Shown one piece after another: positions 27,085 to 34,744 of a stretch of DNA of 64,000 nucleotides. This DNA is from PALSA-612 sp963776375 (GTDB lineage Bacteria > Actinomycetota > Thermoleophilia > Gaiellales > Gaiellaceae): NCBI GenBank assembly GCA_963776375.1, contig CAVZMF010000002.1, positions 558,001 to 622,000 on the forward strand, written 5' to 3'. The notes below the pieces were generated by a model. The model was not told where the DNA came from, did not search any database, and saw only the letters and a list, made by a program, of their open reading frames with translations. Numbering within the stretch: the first letter of the stretch is position 1; every line of letters begins with the position of its first letter. Both the position numbers and the translations under genes were made by a program.

Positions 27085-27187
27085 CGCGATCAGGACCCCC
27101 CGTCTCAGGGTGGGAATGGTACGTAGGCTCGGCAGGCTCCGTCCGGGTCAACCGATGAGTTTTGCTCTCCTTGGAGGTCGGAGACGC

Positions 27188-27690
27188 ATGGGCAAGGTGC
27201 GATTGGACATCTCTTTGTCACTGGACGGCTTCATGGCCGGTCCGGACCAGAGCCTCGAGAATCCGATCGGCGCCGGAGGGATGGCGCTCTTCGAGTGGGC
27301 GTTTCCGCTCGAGGCCTTCCGAGCCATGCAGGGCCGCGAGGGCGGCGAGGTCAACGCGAGCACGCCGGTGGTCGAGGAGCGGTTCGCGAACGCCGGCGCG
27401 TACATCCTGGGGCGGAACATGTTCGGCGGCGGGCCGGGCCCGTGGCCCGAGGACCCGCCGTGGAACGGCTGGTGGGGCGACGAGCCGCCCTAGTCGTGAT
27501 CGGAGGCGGCGCCGCGACGATCCGGCAGTACCTGGCCGCGGGGCAGGTCGACGAGCTCAACGTCTCGCTGGTGCCGATCCTCCTCGGCGGCGGCGAGCGG
27601 CCGTTCGAAGACCTGCCCGATCTCCGGCTGGAGCAGGTGCGGGCAGTCGAGGCCCCCGGGGTGACGCACCTGCGCTACCGGGTCGCGTAG
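27188..27690 (+). pseudogene. Dihydrofolate-reductase-like (RibD C-terminal family) gene with internal deletion
   Basis: From ATG 27188 (GGAGG 10 nt upstream) the frame reads the family N-terminus (VRLDISLSLDGFMAGPDQS, then NAGAYILGRNMFGGG) to NGWWGDEPP and stops at 27493. In another frame the C-terminal half continues at once: VVIGGGAATIRQYLAAGQVD, ELNVSLVPILLGGGERPF, VTHLRYRVA. In intact relatives about 40 residues lie between these two pieces (compare the copy at 32.5-33.1 kb, which has a PAFVVTHNVPDGWPRPG-type stretch there). The gene has thus lost roughly 120 bases and its frame and is unlikely to be functional. It lies just upstream of tRNA-Leu. Confidence 0.8.
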
Positions 27691-27723
27691 CTCACGATCG
27701 GCACGCCGCTAAGATCGAAGCGC

Positions 27724-27807
27724 GCGGATGTGGCGGAATTGGTAGACGCGCACGGTTCAGGTCCGTGTGGGGGAAACTCCGTGGAGGTTCAAGTCCTCTC
27801 ATCCGCA
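27724..27807 (+). tRNA. tRNA-Leu(CAG)
   Basis: Class II tRNA with a long variable arm. Acceptor GCGGATG pairs with CATCCGC (27800-27806). The anticodon stem CACGG/CCGTG encloses loop TTCAGGT with anticodon CAG at 27758-27760. The variable arm runs GTGGGGGAAACTCC. The T arm is GAGGTTCAAGTCCTC. CCA is not encoded. Its 3' end is the attachment core repeated at 30.55 and 34.75 kb. Confidence 0.97.
27784..27807 (+). repeat. Attachment-site core in the 3' end of tRNA-Leu (left copy)
   Basis: The last 24 bases of the tRNA, from GAGGTTCAAG to CATCCGCA, recur exactly at 34745-34768 and imperfectly at 30551-30577, in the same orientation. Insertion at a tRNA 3' end with duplication of the core is the normal signature of tyrosine-recombinase elements. 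Confidence 0.85.
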
Positions 27808-28126
27808 CCTAAGGATTCATGCGGGATTCCGGGCCGGTGACGCGGCCTCGCGGCCCGAAAACGGCCCATACGCCACGCTAATCGGGCCACGCACCCCCGT
27901 TCAAGCGACCAGCCGCGCCGACGCCCCGCAGGCCGCGAGCGCGGCTCGTGCGCGCGCCGCGAGGCGCGCTACGCTCCCGGGTGATTCGCCAGGCCGGTCG
28001 CGTGTTCGTGTCCCGTGGCCGGTTGTAGAGGCGCCGCCCGCCGTGACCACGCCCCGGCGGGCACCGACGTCGAGGCGCTCTCCCGGTGAACGGGGGCCAC
28101 GTCGACGTTGGAAGGAGATGAGGACG
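27808..28126. other. Gene-free stretch at the left end of the first integrated segment
   Basis: About 320 bases between tRNA-Leu and the capsid gene. An open frame runs through into the capsid gene but has no ribosome-binding site or recognisable protein content. A GC hairpin (GCGCGCC / GGCGCGC, near 27,950-27,970) is the only structure seen. No protease, portal or terminase genes, which normally precede a capsid gene, are present. Confidence 0.6.
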
Positions 28127-29302
28127 ATGAGGTTTGACGAGCTCTTGCAGGAGCTGACACGGCTGCTCGCAGAGCAGCGCGGCGTGCTTGACCAGGCGGA
28201 GGCCCGCGGCGAGGATCTGAGCCGGCGGGAAGAGGCTCGCTACCGCGAGAACGAGCGAACAATCGAGGGCATCGACGAGAAGCTGCGCGCCGCCGGCCGT
28301 GTCGGCGGCTCACCCTTCGACGGCGCCATGTTCCGGGCGGGCGTGCCCGAAGCGCCGGGCGGGTTCGGTGGCGGCGGCGACCTGCGCGCGGCCGCGTGGC
28401 TGACCGCGACGCTGCACGAAAGCGGGTTCGAGTTCCGGGGGCCTGTGATGGGGGCCGCGCTCGTCGGCAGCGGCAGCACGGGCGGCGGCGCGTTCACGCC
28501 GGCGGAGGCGGCCGGCTATTTCTTCGACCTGTTGCCGGCGGCGAGCGTCGCGTTGCAGTCCGGCGTCCGCGTGATCCGCACCGAGCGTGACTCTGTGCAG
28601 GTGCCGCACGTCAGCGCCGACATGACGAGCTCGTGGGTGAGCGAGGGCGCGCAGATCACCGCGTCCGACCCGACCGCGGACATCGTCACCGCCGTCCCGC
28701 GGAAGGTCGCCGCGATCACCGTCTGCTCGAACGAGGTTTTGGCCGACTCGGAGCCGCCGATCCTGAACGTGCTCGCGCTCGAGCTCGTCCGCAGCCTCGG
28801 CCTCCGCTACGACCTCGGCGTGTTCCAGGGCTCCGGCACCCCGCCGGAAATCCGCGGGTTCGCGAACATCGCCGCCATCCAGACCGTCGACATGGGCGCC
28901 ACCGCCGGCGCCCAGCTCACGAACCTCGACCCGTTCGCCGACGCCATCGGGCTCCTGAACACCGAGAACGCCAACCCGACCGCGATCGTCATGCACCCCC
29001 GCACCTGGCGCTCACTGATCAAGGTCAAGGAAGGCACCGCGGCCAGCAACAAGCCGCTGTTGCAGGAGAGCTCAGGCTCGGGCGCGGCGGCCGTGCAGCG
29101 GTCGATCTACGGCATCCCCGTCTGGCTGAGCTCGCAACTGTCGATCACGGAGTCGCACGGGAGCTCGAACGCCTCGTCGACGACGCCGACCGACTCTTCG
29201 CACGCCGTGACGACGTTCGGGTCGCTCGCCATTAGGCGGGGGGACGGCTCTGGCGTGAGCCGCCCCCTCGCGTCTGTTAGCTACTTGACGCAGACCGCCT
29301 GA
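28127..29302 (+). CDS. HK97-family phage major capsid protein
   Basis: 391 residues. ATG 28127 is preferred because GAAGGAG lies 9 nt upstream; an ATG at 28118 abuts it. The N-terminus is a charged coiled coil (MRFDELLQELTRLLAEQRGV onward), the scaffold-like delta domain. It is followed by a Gly-rich linker and the capsid core: RVIRTERDSVQVPHVS, SSWVSEGAQITASDPT, RKVAAITVCSNEVLADSEPP, ELVRSLGLRYDLGVFQGSG, NPTAIVMHPRTWRSLIKVKE, SIYGIPVWLSSQLS. This is the HK97 fold of tailed-phage capsids. It stands alone with no portal, terminase, protease or tail genes, so it is a prophage relic or part of a capsid-carrying mobile island. Length is normal and the frame is intact. Confidence 0.9.
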   Translation: MRFDELLQELTRLLAEQRGVLDQAEARGEDLSRREEARYRENERTIEGIDEKLRAAGRVGGSPFDGAMFRAGVPEAPGGFGGGGDLRAAAWLTATLHESGFEFRGPVMGAALVGSGSTGGGAFTPAEAAGYFFDLLPAASVALQSGVRVIRTERDSVQVPHVSADMTSSWVSEGAQITASDPTADIVTAVPRKVAAITVCSNEVLADSEPPILNVLALELVRSLGLRYDLGVFQGSGTPPEIRGFANIAAIQTVDMGATAGAQLTNLDPFADAIGLLNTENANPTAIVMHPRTWRSLIKVKEGTAASNKPLLQESSGSGAAAVQRSIYGIPVWLSSQLSITESHGSSNASSTTPTDSSHAVTTFGSLAIRRGDGSGVSRPLASVSYLTQTA

Positions 29303-29796
29303 ACGGTGCCGGAACCGGTCGTCGATGAGCTGAGGTTGAACATGTCTTCGGTCCAGCCGCTCCCGTCCGCAGTGACGCCCGACCCCACACTGATGACAAG
29401 TGCGGACGTCGGGTTGGAGAACCCGCCGCCCACCGCCTTGCTCCCGGAGTCACACGGCACGATGACGAGTTGCTCGCCACCCTGCGGAGCCACTGTGAAC
29501 GGCCCCGTCTTGGTCGTTACCAGTCCCGCCGCCGTGCTCGCCGGCCCCGCCGCCGCCGAAGCCTGGGTGACAGCTTGCTGGACGAGCGCGGTGGACGACT
29601 GGCCTCCGAGTTTTTGCGAGTTCAGGGCCAGGGTCGCCACCTTGGCTTTGTCTGCCGTCTTGGCTTTGTCTGCCGTGAGCGCCCGCTTAGCAATCGGGAC
29701 GATCGTGACGGCGAACGCCGTTCCCGATAGTGCGAAGAGGAGCGCAACAACTGCAATCACCATCGCTGGGCTCGGTAGCTTGCGTCTGCCCATCAT
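29281..29796 (-). CDS. Secreted or membrane-anchored protein of unknown function
   Basis: 171 residues from ATG 29796, which has AAGGAG 8 nt upstream. The N-terminus is a basic segment (MMGRRKLPSPA) and a hydrophobic helix (MVIAVVALLFALSGTAFAV), a pattern I associate with a large family of exported proteins in Thermoleophilia. A Lys/Ala repeat follows (LTADKAKTADKAKVATLAL), then a beta-rich C-terminal domain with two cysteines (VIVPCDSGSKAVGGGFSNP and VQAVCVK). Its end overlaps the capsid gene end by 22 nt in convergent orientation. No enzymatic motif. Confidence 0.78.
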   Translation of the reverse strand: MMGRRKLPSPAMVIAVVALLFALSGTAFAVTIVPIAKRALTADKAKTADKAKVATLALNSQKLGGQSSTALVQQAVTQASAAAGPASTAAGLVTTKTGPFTVAPQGGEQLVIVPCDSGSKAVGGGFSNPTSALVISVGSGVTADGSGWTEDMFNLSSSTTGSGTVQAVCVK

Positions 29797-29871
29797 CTCA
29801 CCAACTCCTTCCTGGTCGTGACTCCTGTCGCGAAGGAGGTTCGACGGCGCCGGTAACACGCCGCTAAAACG

Positions 29872-29899
29872 GACGAGGCCGCCTCGCGGCGGCCTCGTC
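29872..29899. repeat. Perfect 12-bp inverted repeat
   Basis: GACGAGGCCGCC (29872-29883) and GGCGGCCTCGTC (29888-29899) with loop TCGC. It lies about 75 bp upstream of the start of the leftward secreted-protein gene. It could terminate transcription entering from the right; no T tract is present. Confidence 0.6.
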
Positions 29900-29913
29900 G
29901 CTTCGCCGCCGTC

Positions 29914-29997
29914 GCTAAACGGCCCCGCTCGGCCTGCCAGCGGGCCGCCAATGCGGCTGCATTGATCCCCTGCCGGGTCCCGCAGCGGCCGTTTAGC
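29914..29997. repeat. Spaced inverted repeat GCTAAACGGCC
   Basis: GCTAAACGGCC at 29914-29924 and its complement GGCCGTTTAGC at 29987-29997, with 62 bp between. A third related copy, CGCTAAAACGG, lies near 29,862-29,872. Three related sites in 140 bp in a gene-free part of an integrated element suggest protein-binding sites, perhaps recombinase arm sites or regulator sites. This is inference. Confidence 0.45.
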
Positions 29998-30065
29998 GGC
30001 TTCGGCGGCGCGCTCGAGCTCGAGTAGCGGGCGGGCGGCGACGCGCGCCTGCCACTCGTTCCGAA

Positions 30066-30083
30066 TGTCTACGGTCGTAGACA
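30066..30083. promoter_or_regulatory. 18-bp palindrome, operator-like
   Basis: TGTCTACG and CGTAGACA flank GT, giving a perfect dyad at 30066-30083. It lies immediately downstream of the stop of the small zinc-finger gene (30085). The length and symmetry fit a dimeric repressor site better than a terminator, because the 8-bp arms leave only a 2-nt loop. Confidence 0.4.
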
Positions 30084-30084
30084 G

Positions 30085-30234
30085 TTATGCGACGCCGTCG
30101 CGGCGGCTGCGGCGCATGGCGCGCATCCTGCACCGCGGCGAGCAGAAGCGCGTGTCGCGGCGGCGGCCAGGGTCGAGCTCGCCGCCGCACTCGCCGCACA
30201 ACCGGGCGCCGAGCTCGTCGACGCCGGTGATCAT
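30085..30234 (-). CDS. Small zinc-finger protein of mobile-element type
   Basis: 49 residues from ATG 30234 to TAA 30085, below usual ORF cutoffs. The sequence contains LCGECGGEL and, 14 residues on, FCSPRCRMRAMRRSRR. This CxxC...CxxxC knuckle followed by a basic helix is common in small actinophage-encoded DNA-binding proteins. It starts divergent to, and overlapping, a possible M41-like remnant on the plus strand. Its place between the capsid gene and the second attachment repeat fits a phage-derived gene. The role is probably nucleic-acid binding (inference). Confidence 0.6.
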   Translation of the reverse strand: MITGVDELGARLCGECGGELDPGRRRDTRFCSPRCRMRAMRRSRRDGVA

Positions 30235-30382
30235 CCCCGCGAGCAGCCGCCTAGAGCGCGCCCGGGAGCTCGTCGCTGGTCACTGGCAGACGATTGAGGC
30301 TGTCGCGGGGGCGCTCGAGCTCGCGCCGGGAGGCCTGCTCGACGGCGACGAGCTCCGCCGGATCGTCGGCGGTGAACGATGA
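30227..30382 (+). pseudogene. Possible remnant resembling the C-terminus of an FtsH/M41-type peptidase
   Basis: From GTG 30227 the frame reads a 51-residue helical segment (RLERARELVAGHWQTIEAVA, then LLDGDELRRIVGGER). The closing LDGDELRRIV pattern resembles the C-terminal helices of M41 peptidases. The zinc-binding HEAGH region is absent. The similarity is by eye and weak, so a short unrelated helical protein is also possible. Confidence 0.3.
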
Positions 30383-30725
30383 GCTCCCGTGGCCCGCTCG
30401 TGGCCCAAACGTCGAACCAGCGCGTTTGCAGGGGTTGTCCCGCTGCGGTGCCGGTAGCGTGCCGTTTGGCTTAACCATGCGGGTTTGCGGCGTGAAAGCG
30501 GCACGCGAGCGGAACGGCGCCGGAACAGGGTGGGACGCTCTGAGAACCCCGTGGAGGTCAAGTTCTCTCATCCGCACTGGCGTTTTCAGCGGTTTCTGTA
30601 CCCCATCCGTACCCGAACGAGCCAGGCACGACGTTCTTCGCCTCGGTTCCCTTTGTTGAGGGATTCCAAGACCGCTCTCGGGATTGCAGAGTGTGAGGAA
30701 GCGAGTCTTGAGGAGGGGGTGAGCG
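30383..30725. other. Gene-free stretch around the middle attachment repeat
   Basis: About 340 bases. It holds the degenerate tRNA-Leu copy at 30551-30577. Just to the right on the minus strand is a short reading frame (AKNVVPGSFGYGWGTETAEN) ending inside the repeat, which might be the last residues of a lost integrase. Nothing else is recognisable. Confidence 0.5.
30551..30577 (+). repeat. Degenerate copy of the tRNA-Leu 3' end (middle attachment site)
   Basis: Matches the tRNA segment GTGGAGGTTCAAGTCC...CCGCAC with one deleted T and one C-to-T change; the final CTCTCATCCGCAC is identical. The preceding GAACCCC also resembles the variable-arm side of the tRNA. It lies 2.77 kb from the tRNA and 4.2 kb from the right copy. 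Confidence 0.8.
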
Positions 30726-31118
30726 GTGGAGACTCTCGGCCGGCGTCCGCCGCTCGGCGTGTTGTTGATCGAGCAAGGCGTGCTCGGGCAGCAGGAAGTC
30801 GAGTGGGCGCTCGCAGAACAGGTGAAGTCGGGGCGGAAGCTGGGTGAGATCCTCATCGAGCGCGACCTGCTCTCGCGTCCGTTTCTGGCCCGAGTGCTGG
30901 CCCAGCAAGCCGGTGTGGCGCTCGAGGACGAAGGTGGGTTCGGCAGCGGGCTTCGCGCTCTGATCGAGCGACGGCACCTCGAGCGCTCGGGCTTGTGCGC
31001 CGACCAGTATCTCTCCACTTCGCTTCGCACCTTCACCGATCGCCGACCTCGGGAGCGGCGTGCATCAGCCGATCGGCGAAAGACCGCTGATCGTCGGCGA
31101 ACCGAGCCCTCATGGTGA
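30726..31118 (+). CDS. Orphan MshEN / GspE N-terminal-domain protein
   Basis: 130 residues from GTG 30726 (GGAGG 9 nt upstream). Residues about 8-65 match the pattern of the type II secretion/type IV pilus ATPase N-terminal domain: PPLGVLLIEQGVLGQQEVEW, LGEILIERDLLSRPFLARVL, AQQAGVALED. In other proteins this MshEN domain binds cyclic di-GMP. The key Arg, Leu and Gly positions look plausible but were not checked against a profile. The C-terminus becomes a tract rich in Arg, Asp and Ala (RRASADRRKTADRR). No ATPase follows. The stop overlaps the start of a 26-residue membrane peptide. Confidence 0.7.
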   Translation: METLGRRPPLGVLLIEQGVLGQQEVEWALAEQVKSGRKLGEILIERDLLSRPFLARVLAQQAGVALEDEGGFGSGLRALIERRHLERSGLCADQYLSTSLRTFTDRRPRERRASADRRKTADRRRTEPSW

Positions 31119-31192
31119 CCGCTTTCCTCCTGGCCGCGACCTCGGGGGCCTTGGTCTTTGCATGGTTACTCGTGAGCGACTGGCTCGCCTAG
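31112..31192 (+). CDS. 26-residue membrane peptide
   Basis: ATG 31112 to TAG 31190, overlapping the end of the MshEN gene by 7 nt (ATGGTGA). The peptide is almost entirely one hydrophobic helix (MVTAFLLAATSGALVFAWLL, ending VSDWLA). The overlap suggests translational coupling. There is no ribosome-binding site of its own. Confidence 0.4.
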   Translation: MVTAFLLAATSGALVFAWLLVSDWLA

Positions 31193-31314
31193 CCCCACAG
31201 GTCTCTACCCAAGTTGGCCGCGGTTCAACGCCGTGCAGTTCTTGTACGTGGGGTGTCGTGATCACGTTCTCGCGGCAGCTCTCGAGCTCGCCTCGACCGC
31301 CGGATCCCGCTCGA

Positions 31315-31836
31315 TCACGCGGTGGTCGCCGGCGGGCGCGGGCTCTCCACGCGCCAGAAGCCGGCCGAGTGAACCCCGACGGCAACGATGCCCGCCACGA
31401 GGAACGTCACCCCCGCGACCCACGTGATGTCCCAGAAGCCGGCGACGATCCCGACGAAGGAAGCCAGGTAGGCGATCGGCTGCGCGAGCGTGACCGACAC
31501 GGACGTGGTTCGCCGACCTCGGAACGCCTCCTGCCGGTTGATCATCACGAGCGCCGCCAGCAGTGGGATGGCCACCGCGAACGCGATGGTGCTGACCGTG
31601 GCGGCGGCGTCGAGCGAGCTCGCCTCGAGGAACCCCTGCACCATGACCACCGCGATCGCGATCAGCCCCCCGTAGATGACCCCGATCTGCCGGAGCTCTT
31701 CCTCCTTCATCTCGCCGGTCCGTGCCCCCGCCGCGATCCGCTCGGCCTCCGCCCTAGCCCGTGCTTCCGCCTCCCGAGCCCTCTGCCTCGCCTCGTCGGC
31801 AACGCGAGCGTGTTTGTGCTCAGAGTCGTCACTCAC
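31315..31836 (-). CDS. Membrane protein with an N-terminal charged coiled coil
   Basis: 173 residues from GTG 31836 (GGAG 6 nt upstream). The first 45 residues are a charged Ala/Arg/Glu helix (VADEARQRAREAEARARAEA). Four hydrophobic segments follow: IGVIYGGLIAIAVVMVQGFL, TIAFAVAIPLLAALVMIN, PIAYLASFVGIVAGFWDI, VAGVTFLVAGIVAVGV. There are no transport or enzyme motifs. It lies inside the second integrated segment and looks like an intact accessory gene of unknown role. Confidence 0.75.
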   Translation of the reverse strand: MSDDSEHKHARVADEARQRAREAEARARAEAERIAAGARTGEMKEEELRQIGVIYGGLIAIAVVMVQGFLEASSLDAAATVSTIAFAVAIPLLAALVMINRQEAFRGRRTTSVSVTLAQPIAYLASFVGIVAGFWDITWVAGVTFLVAGIVAVGVHSAGFWRVESPRPPATTA

Positions 31837-31986
31837 AGGTCACTCCTCTCACGTAGCTGTCCTGAAGGAATACGTCTTCCCATCGAGTCACCCATGCCCT
31901 CATGCGGAAGGAGCCCCGATACCCGATCGCTGGCAATTGGAAAACTGCGAGCAACCACTATGCGTCGCGTTACCCGTATCAGCCGA

Positions 31987-32385
31987 TCAAGACCAGGGGT
32001 ACTCGTCGTGCTGAGGAAGGTCGTCGAGGATCTCGTGCCACGCAGCCTTCGAGCCGACGAACATGTGCGCCGTTGGCTTGAGCGCGGGCTCGTCGACGAG
32101 TGATCCATACGGAACGCGGACGTACGTGCCGTCGCGCACGGTCCAATAGATAAGCGACGCACACTCCCCGCAGCGCATCTCGTGGATCGCGTCCGCATCG
32201 CCGATCACCATCAGCGAACCGGCACCCTTTGTCACCCTCAGCTTCTCGCGCTCGATCTCGCCCCAGGGCAAGAACGCTGAGCCTGTCGTCGCACGGCAGT
32301 TCGAGCAGTGGCAATTGAACGCGGCGACGAACTCGTCCGCGACCTCGTAAGCGACGGCATTGCATCCGCAGCGCCCCCTCAGCAC
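31987..32385 (-). CDS. GFA-family (glutathione-dependent formaldehyde-activating-like) zinc protein
   Basis: 132 residues from GTG 32385. It contains the family's zinc cysteines: GRCGCNAV, CHCSNCRATTGSAFLPW, and MRCGECASLIYW. The rest of the Mss4-like beta fold is present up to the C-terminus (LDDLPQHDEYPW). Members bind glutathione or act on thiol adducts; the exact reaction of most is unknown. A truncated second copy of the same gene lies at 34.77 kb next to the right attachment repeat, suggesting that this gene was carried or duplicated by the element. Confidence 0.88.
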   Translation of the reverse strand: MLRGRCGCNAVAYEVADEFVAAFNCHCSNCRATTGSAFLPWGEIEREKLRVTKGAGSLMVIGDADAIHEMRCGECASLIYWTVRDGTYVRVPYGSLVDEPALKPTAHMFVGSKAAWHEILDDLPQHDEYPWS

Positions 32386-32506
32386 GACAAAACCCTAGAG
32401 ACAACTCTGTAGTTGGGGAGAGAACCCTCGTCTGGGCCAGCGTTCTCACAGTCCCCTGAGCCGCCGAAGCTCGCTGAGTAGCCGAGGCATGTGTTTCCGA
32501 GCAGGT

Positions 32507-33110
32507 CTACGACGTGTGCACGGGATAGCGCAGATGCGTGACACCCACACCGGTGACGACTGTCGGATTCCCGAGGACGACCGGTGTGTTCGCGAGGTGG
32601 TCGAACAGCCGCACTCCTGCGCCTAGCAACACGGCAGCCAGATCGATGTGGATCTCGTCGAGCAGCCCGGCGTCCAGGCACTGCTGGATCGTTTGGGCGC
32701 CGTGCACCAGCACGGACTTCGAGCCGGCAGCCGATTTCGCTCGGGCAACGGCGCTTTCGATGCCGTCGGTGACGAACTGGACTGTCGAGCCGGGCCGTGG
32801 CCAGCCGTCGGGCACGTTGTGGGTGACGACGAAAGCGGGCACATCCCACGGGTGCTGGCCGCCCCAGCCGTCGGCGCGCTCGAACGTGCGCCGGCCGGTG
32901 AGCATGGCGCCGACCTCAGCCGCCAAGCCCCTCAGGTGGTCAGCGCTCGGCGCCGAGACGTGGAACGTCATACCCGATGTCGTGCTCGCCGTCGGGGACC
33001 TCGACGTCGCCCGAGAAGTACCAGTCGAAAACTTCGGCGACCCCGTCGTTCGTGTCGGCGACGTACCCGTCGAGAGACATCGACATGATTGCGACCACCT
33101 TGCTCATCAT
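32507..33110 (-). CDS. Dihydrofolate reductase family protein (one frameshift near 32,970)
   Basis: ATG 33110 (GGAG 6 nt upstream) starts KVVAIMSMSLDGYVADTND, the typical N-terminus, through FDWYFSGDVEVPDGEHDIG. In the next frame it continues as MTFHVSAPSADHLRGL, VGAMLTGRRTFERADGWGG, PAFVVTHNVPDGWPRPG, KSVLVHGAQTIQQCLDAG, LLDEIHIDLAAVLLGAGVRLF and THLRYPVHTS. A single extra G in the GGG at about 32,970 joins the halves, so the gene is probably intact in the organism. This is the RibD C-terminal/DHFR-like family of small NADPH reductases, whose members often have unknown substrates. It lies inside the second integrated segment. Confidence 0.82.
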
Positions 33111-33372
33111 CTGGTGCTCCTTCGCTCGCGGGGCCGGAGTAGGGCTTTCCTCAGAGACTCAGCAGGGACGCATACATCATCGGTCAACCCCCTGGGGGCA
33201 GCGGGCCGGCGGCGCCTGTGGCGCACGTTGGGCACGGACTCGCCGGCCCGACCTTCGTGCGAAGCAGGATCCGTCGCGAGGAGTCCCACCACCGTACGCA
33301 TCGAGCTGAATCGCCCTCCCCGTGAGGGGTGGGTGCGCGGACGGCGGAGGAGTAGGGAAACGGTTCGCCGCG

Positions 33373-34380
33373 TTATGCTCGCGCCGGGGGTAGGAGTGGT
33401 CGGCGGATCCTGTTGATGAATGTGTGTTGGGAGTCGAGGGCGATTGCCGTCCAGCCGAGTGGGACGAGGCCCCAGGTGCTGATCAGGCGGTAGAGCAGGA
33501 CGCCGGCGATGACGCTGCCTGTTGTGTGTCCGAAGGCGGCGAAGCCCAGGGAGAGGCTGGCCTCGACGGTACCTCCGCCGCCGGGCAGCAGCGGTAGGCT
33601 CTGGACGACCTGCGAGAGGGCGTAGACGAGGAGGAGACCGTTGAGTGGCACGTCGGCGCCGACGGCTCGGAGGGAGAGGTAGAGCGTCGCCAAGTCGAGT
33701 AGCCAGTTGGCGACCGCGAGGGCGGTGACCTCGATCAGTGTTCTCAGGAGCGGGGCGGCGCCGCCGACGGCGGCGGGTGGTGCAAAGCGGCGGGTCAGAC
33801 GCGCGAGCCCGGCTCGCAGGTGGCTTCCGGCGAGCAGCGTGGCAAGGAGCGTCGCCGCGGTTGCGGCGAGGATCGGCAGGCGGACGCCGGCGAGCGGTCC
33901 GTGCTCTCCCGCGATCGCGACCCCGCAGACGAGCAGGCCGCCGAGCGTGGCGATGCCGGCGATCATCGACCAGAAGATCGCCGACGCCGCGGCGCTCGCG
34001 TTCGCCCCTTCGCGGAGCAGCTGTCGGTACCAGTAGACGACGGACGCTGCCGCGCCAGCCGGCAACGAGGCGGACATGGCAATACCGCCGACCGTCATCC
34101 GTAGCAGCGGACGCTGCCCGACGCGGACACCGCTTCTGGCGAGCAGTCTGCTGACGGTCAGCGTGTAGGCAAGCAGCGACAGCAGTTGCGCGGCGGCGGC
34201 ACCGAGCAGCAGGATCAGGCTCGGATGACCGAGCTCGCCGATCGTGTGCTGTAGCGACGGCATCTGGCGGAACGCGATCACGATCAGCGCAGCGCCGGCG
34301 CCTGCCTTGAGCAGGCTCCAGAGCGGAGCCGGCATTCGCGCCGCTTGCGCATGTCCGCGTGACCAGAACTCCATCACCAT
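33373..34380 (-). CDS. Membrane protein of the LPG synthase transmembrane / YbhN (UPF0104) family
   Basis: 335 residues from ATG 34380; ATG 34374 (MEFWSRG) is an equally possible start. About eight hydrophobic segments are visible. The family signature appears at SLPAGAAASVVYWYRQLLR, and the later QSLPLLPGGGGTVEASLSLG with GVLLYRLISTWGLVPLGW closes the domain. Relatives either flip or make lysyl-phosphatidylglycerol, or export lipids and hopanoid precursors. Without the cytosolic synthase domain, a flippase-like role is more likely (inference). It is the last gene before the right attachment repeat. Confidence 0.85.
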   Translation of the reverse strand: MVMEFWSRGHAQAARMPAPLWSLLKAGAGAALIVIAFRQMPSLQHTIGELGHPSLILLLGAAAAQLLSLLAYTLTVSRLLARSGVRVGQRPLLRMTVGGIAMSASLPAGAAASVVYWYRQLLREGANASAAASAIFWSMIAGIATLGGLLVCGVAIAGEHGPLAGVRLPILAATAATLLATLLAGSHLRAGLARLTRRFAPPAAVGGAAPLLRTLIEVTALAVANWLLDLATLYLSLRAVGADVPLNGLLLVYALSQVVQSLPLLPGGGGTVEASLSLGFAAFGHTTGSVIAGVLLYRLISTWGLVPLGWTAIALDSQHTFINRIRRPLLPPARA

Positions 34381-34744
34381 GCCTAGACCTTGTCGGAGTG
34401 ACACATCGATCGCGGTCGTGCTGCCAGGCGTCCACCAGTGCGGGTAGCACCTGCCGTCCCCGCCCTGGTGCGGTCGGTGGCCACTCCCGTTCCACTGTCG
34501 GGCCGGCCCCTCGGGCATAGCAAAGACCCGGGGTGTCCACGTTTCGACGCGCATCACGGGCTCCGACGCTCCCTGTATGCCCGACAAAGGCTGGATGGAA
34601 CACCGCCCGAGCCAAAGGGGTTGGCGAGCCCGTATCCCTTCGCAGGGGTTGCTGTTCCCCGGCCTCTGCACAAGCGAATGCGCCTGTTCCGACGTAAACC
34701 GAGCGAACAGCATCTCGTGGTCGTCCCGTCTGCGAACCCCCGTC
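34381..34744. other. Gene-free stretch before the right attachment repeat
   Basis: About 365 bases upstream of the leftward membrane protein gene. The minus-strand frame of that gene is open here but without recognisable content. No tRNA, promoter or hairpin stands out. The segment GCAGGGGTTGCTGTTCCCCG near 34,640 resembles GCAGGGGTTGTCCCGCTG near 30,430, so both attachment copies may share flanking element sequence. Confidence 0.45.

Noticed and set aside
28127..29302. Encapsulin nanocompartment shell instead of phage capsid
   Set aside because: The 60-residue charged N-terminal coiled coil and Gly-rich linker are features of phage capsid delta domains, encapsulins are shorter, and the gene lies between attachment repeats with no cargo enzyme nearby.
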